Assembly (NCBI GenBank): GCA_964622775.1
Contig: CAZUSO010000042.1
Location: 1 to 25,492 of the forward strand
DNA: 25,492 bases
DNA from: CAZUSO01 sp964622775
GTDB lineage: Bacteria > Bacteroidota > Bacteroidia > Chitinophagales > Chitinophagaceae
Direction of reading: 5' to 3'
Each line of letters starts with the position of its first letter. Within the stretch, counting starts at the first letter, position 1. The position numbers were made by a program, and so were the translations under genes. Below are positions 24,078 to 25,492 of this stretch, in pieces. Under the pieces are notes generated by a model, which made no database searches, had not been told where the DNA came from, and worked only from the letters and a program-made list of their open reading frames with translations.

Positions 24078-25492
24078 ATGTTACTTATCCTTACTATTAT
24101 TGCTTTCACTGCTTTGCTCATCCTGCTTTTTTTCTTCTATAGCTATACAAGAAAAGCTAAGGAATTAGAAGATAAAATAAGTCTTGCGCTTGAAACAGAC
24201 GATCTTATTAAGATAGCGTTTGAAGGCAGTGGCAGGCTGAATGCTGTAGCACGGCATTTCAATGATCTGGGCAAGCGGTATGCCGGCCTCAGGCATACAC
24301 TCCGGGAAATGGAATCCATAAAACACACCGCTACACAACTTGGAGGAAAACTGGAATTTTATGAATCTTCCATATCCCAGATTACGCTGCTGACGGATAT
24401 TGGCAAAGACATTACCGCAAGCCTCGATATGGAGAGTATTGTAAGAAAAATCCACTACTATATTACTTCCAGCCTCGTTGTTGATGAAATACAGCTGCTG
24501 CTGCAATGGGATCAGCAACGCTGGTTTTTTGTCGCCAATAATGAAGGCATCAGGCTTATTAATGACGAAGCCTGGCAACAGCAAAAGAGCAATATACTGA
24601 ACTGGGTGTTTACGAATCAGAAAGAAGTGCTGCTGCAGGAAGCCGCCAGCGATTACGAACAATACCTGTATGAGCCGGTGCGGCTTTATAACGGTGAAGA
24701 GGCAGCCTCGCTGATTTGTATTCCCTTAGGCTCTGCTCAAAAGCATTCAGGCAGCCTCGCTGTCTTGTCTTTAAGAAAAGAGCTGTATAACAATATCCAT
24801 TTTGATTTTATAAAATCCATAGGCTCTTATGCTGCCCTGGCCGCAGATAACGCACTTCTTTTTGGTGCGCTGGCCGATGAAAAGAAAAAATCGGATAACC
24901 TGCTGCTGAACATATTGCCGGAAGAAGTGGCGCAGGAGCTGAAGGAAAAAGGCAATGCCGTAGCCCGGCAGTTTGATGAAGTTACCGTATTATTCACCGA
25001 TTTTGTTGATTTCACCAAAGCCGGCGAAAGAATGAACCCTCAGCAGCTCGTCACTGAGCTGCATAACTGTTTCAAAGCTTTTGATGAAATCATCGGCAAA
25101 TACAACATCGAAAAAATAAAAACCATCGGTGATGCCTATCTCGCTGTCTGCGGCTTGCCTAATGTGGATGCAAAACACGCAGAAAAAATTATAAAAGCGG
25201 CCATAGAAATAAGAGATTTTATGTCGGCGCGCAGAAAGCAAATGAAAGAAAAGACGTTTGAAATCCGTATGGGTATCCATTCCGGACCTGTTGTGGCCGG
25301 TATTGTCGGCGTTAAGAAATTCGCCTACGATATCTGGGGAGATACCGTAAACACAGCGGCACGCATGGAACAGAGCAGCGAGGCAGGAAAAATCAATGTT
25401 TCCGAGGCAACTTACGAACTGGTAAAGCACCAGTTTCCATGTGCTTACCGCGGTGAAATTGAAGCTAAGAATAAAGGAAAGATGAAGATGTA
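24078..25492 (+). CDS. Membrane-anchored GAF-domain class III adenylate cyclase (3' end outside window)
   Basis: The frame starts MLLILTIIAFTALLILLFFF, one transmembrane helix, then a HAMP/coiled-coil-like linker, a GAF-like domain (about 105-270) and a class III cyclase domain from about 285; 471 codons are visible and the frame runs off the edge at MKM. Metal aspartates are D308 (FTDFVDFT) and D352 (KTIGDAY). The purine-specificity positions are K348 and D418 (YDIWGDTVNTAARM), the adenylate pair, with N425 and R429 completing the active site. It should make cAMP from ATP at the inner membrane, tuned by a GAF ligand. It may respond to the upstream genes, but a 294-bp gap separates it from lipoprotein B. 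Confidence 0.9.
   Translation, partial: MLLILTIIAFTALLILLFFFYSYTRKAKELEDKISLALETDDLIKIAFEGSGRLNAVARHFNDLGKRYAGLRHTLREMESIKHTATQLGGKLEFYESSISQITLLTDIGKDITASLDMESIVRKIHYYITSSLVVDEIQLLLQWDQQRWFFVANNEGIRLINDEAWQQQKSNILNWVFTNQKEVLLQEAASDYEQYLYEPVRLYNGEEAASLICIPLGSAQKHSGSLAVLSLRKELYNNIHFDFIKSIGSYAALAADNALLFGALADEKKKSDNLLLNILPEEVAQELKEKGNAVARQFDEVTVLFTDFVDFTKAGERMNPQQLVTELHNCFKAFDEIIGKYNIEKIKTIGDAYLAVCGLPNVDAKHAEKIIKAAIEIRDFMSARRKQMKEKTFEIRMGIHSGPVVAGIVGVKKFAYDIWGDTVNTAARMEQSSEAGKINVSEATYELVKHQFPCAYRGEIEAKNKGKMKM

Noticed and set aside
24165..25430. Minus-strand frames under the cyclase
   Set aside because: Antisense to a cyclase frame with all catalytic residues intact, so they are shadows.

Overview
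The window looks like chromosomal DNA of a Bacteroidota bacterium, probably of the Chitinophagaceae type. Start regions lack clear Shine-Dalgarno sequences and several genes are preceded by the phylum's -7 promoter element TAnnTTTG. The protein families also fit: a fused E1 alpha/beta 2-oxoacid dehydrogenase, TPR/PorT-like outer-membrane barrels, 'CKK' lipoproteins, and the DUF6922/AbiEii toxin-antitoxin pair. The genus cannot be read from the sequence.

Layout. Positions 24-835 (minus) hold a broken transposase-like gene. Positions 1122-8230 are all minus: DUF6157 protein, fused E1 dehydrogenase, M16 peptidase, a small unknown protein, an AbiEii-type toxin overlapping its DUF6922 antitoxin, and a DUF58 membrane protein. 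Positions 8319-10141 (plus) carry a two-gene transporter unit: a 39-aa membrane peptide overlapping a sodium:solute symporter. A shared hairpin terminator separates it from 10247-14953 (minus), the housekeeping block rpsT, lytic transglycosylase, tatA and pnp. An 805-bp divergent gap with strong hairpins follows. From 15759 to the window end everything is plus: a membrane-anchored STAND NTPase with WD40 repeats, two paralogous TPR + beta-barrel exported proteins, two lipoproteins with propeller-like repeats, and a membrane-anchored GAF-adenylate cyclase cut by the window edge.

The most interesting part is 15759-25492. The STAND protein has no N-terminal effector, is tethered to the membrane and is translationally coupled to two exported TPR/barrel proteins. 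Two lipoproteins and a cyclase predicted to make cAMP follow on the same strand. One reading is an envelope-spanning sensing and signalling module; this is inference from layout and domains. The cyclase and lipoproteins are separated from the STAND trio by repeat-rich gaps and may be independent.

Intergenic DNA carries several repeats: a palindromic family with termini GTCATTCCG/CAGCATGAC in both orientations, a related GTCATTGC palindrome, a 75-bp tandem duplication and short AATGGA/AAAAATG arrays.
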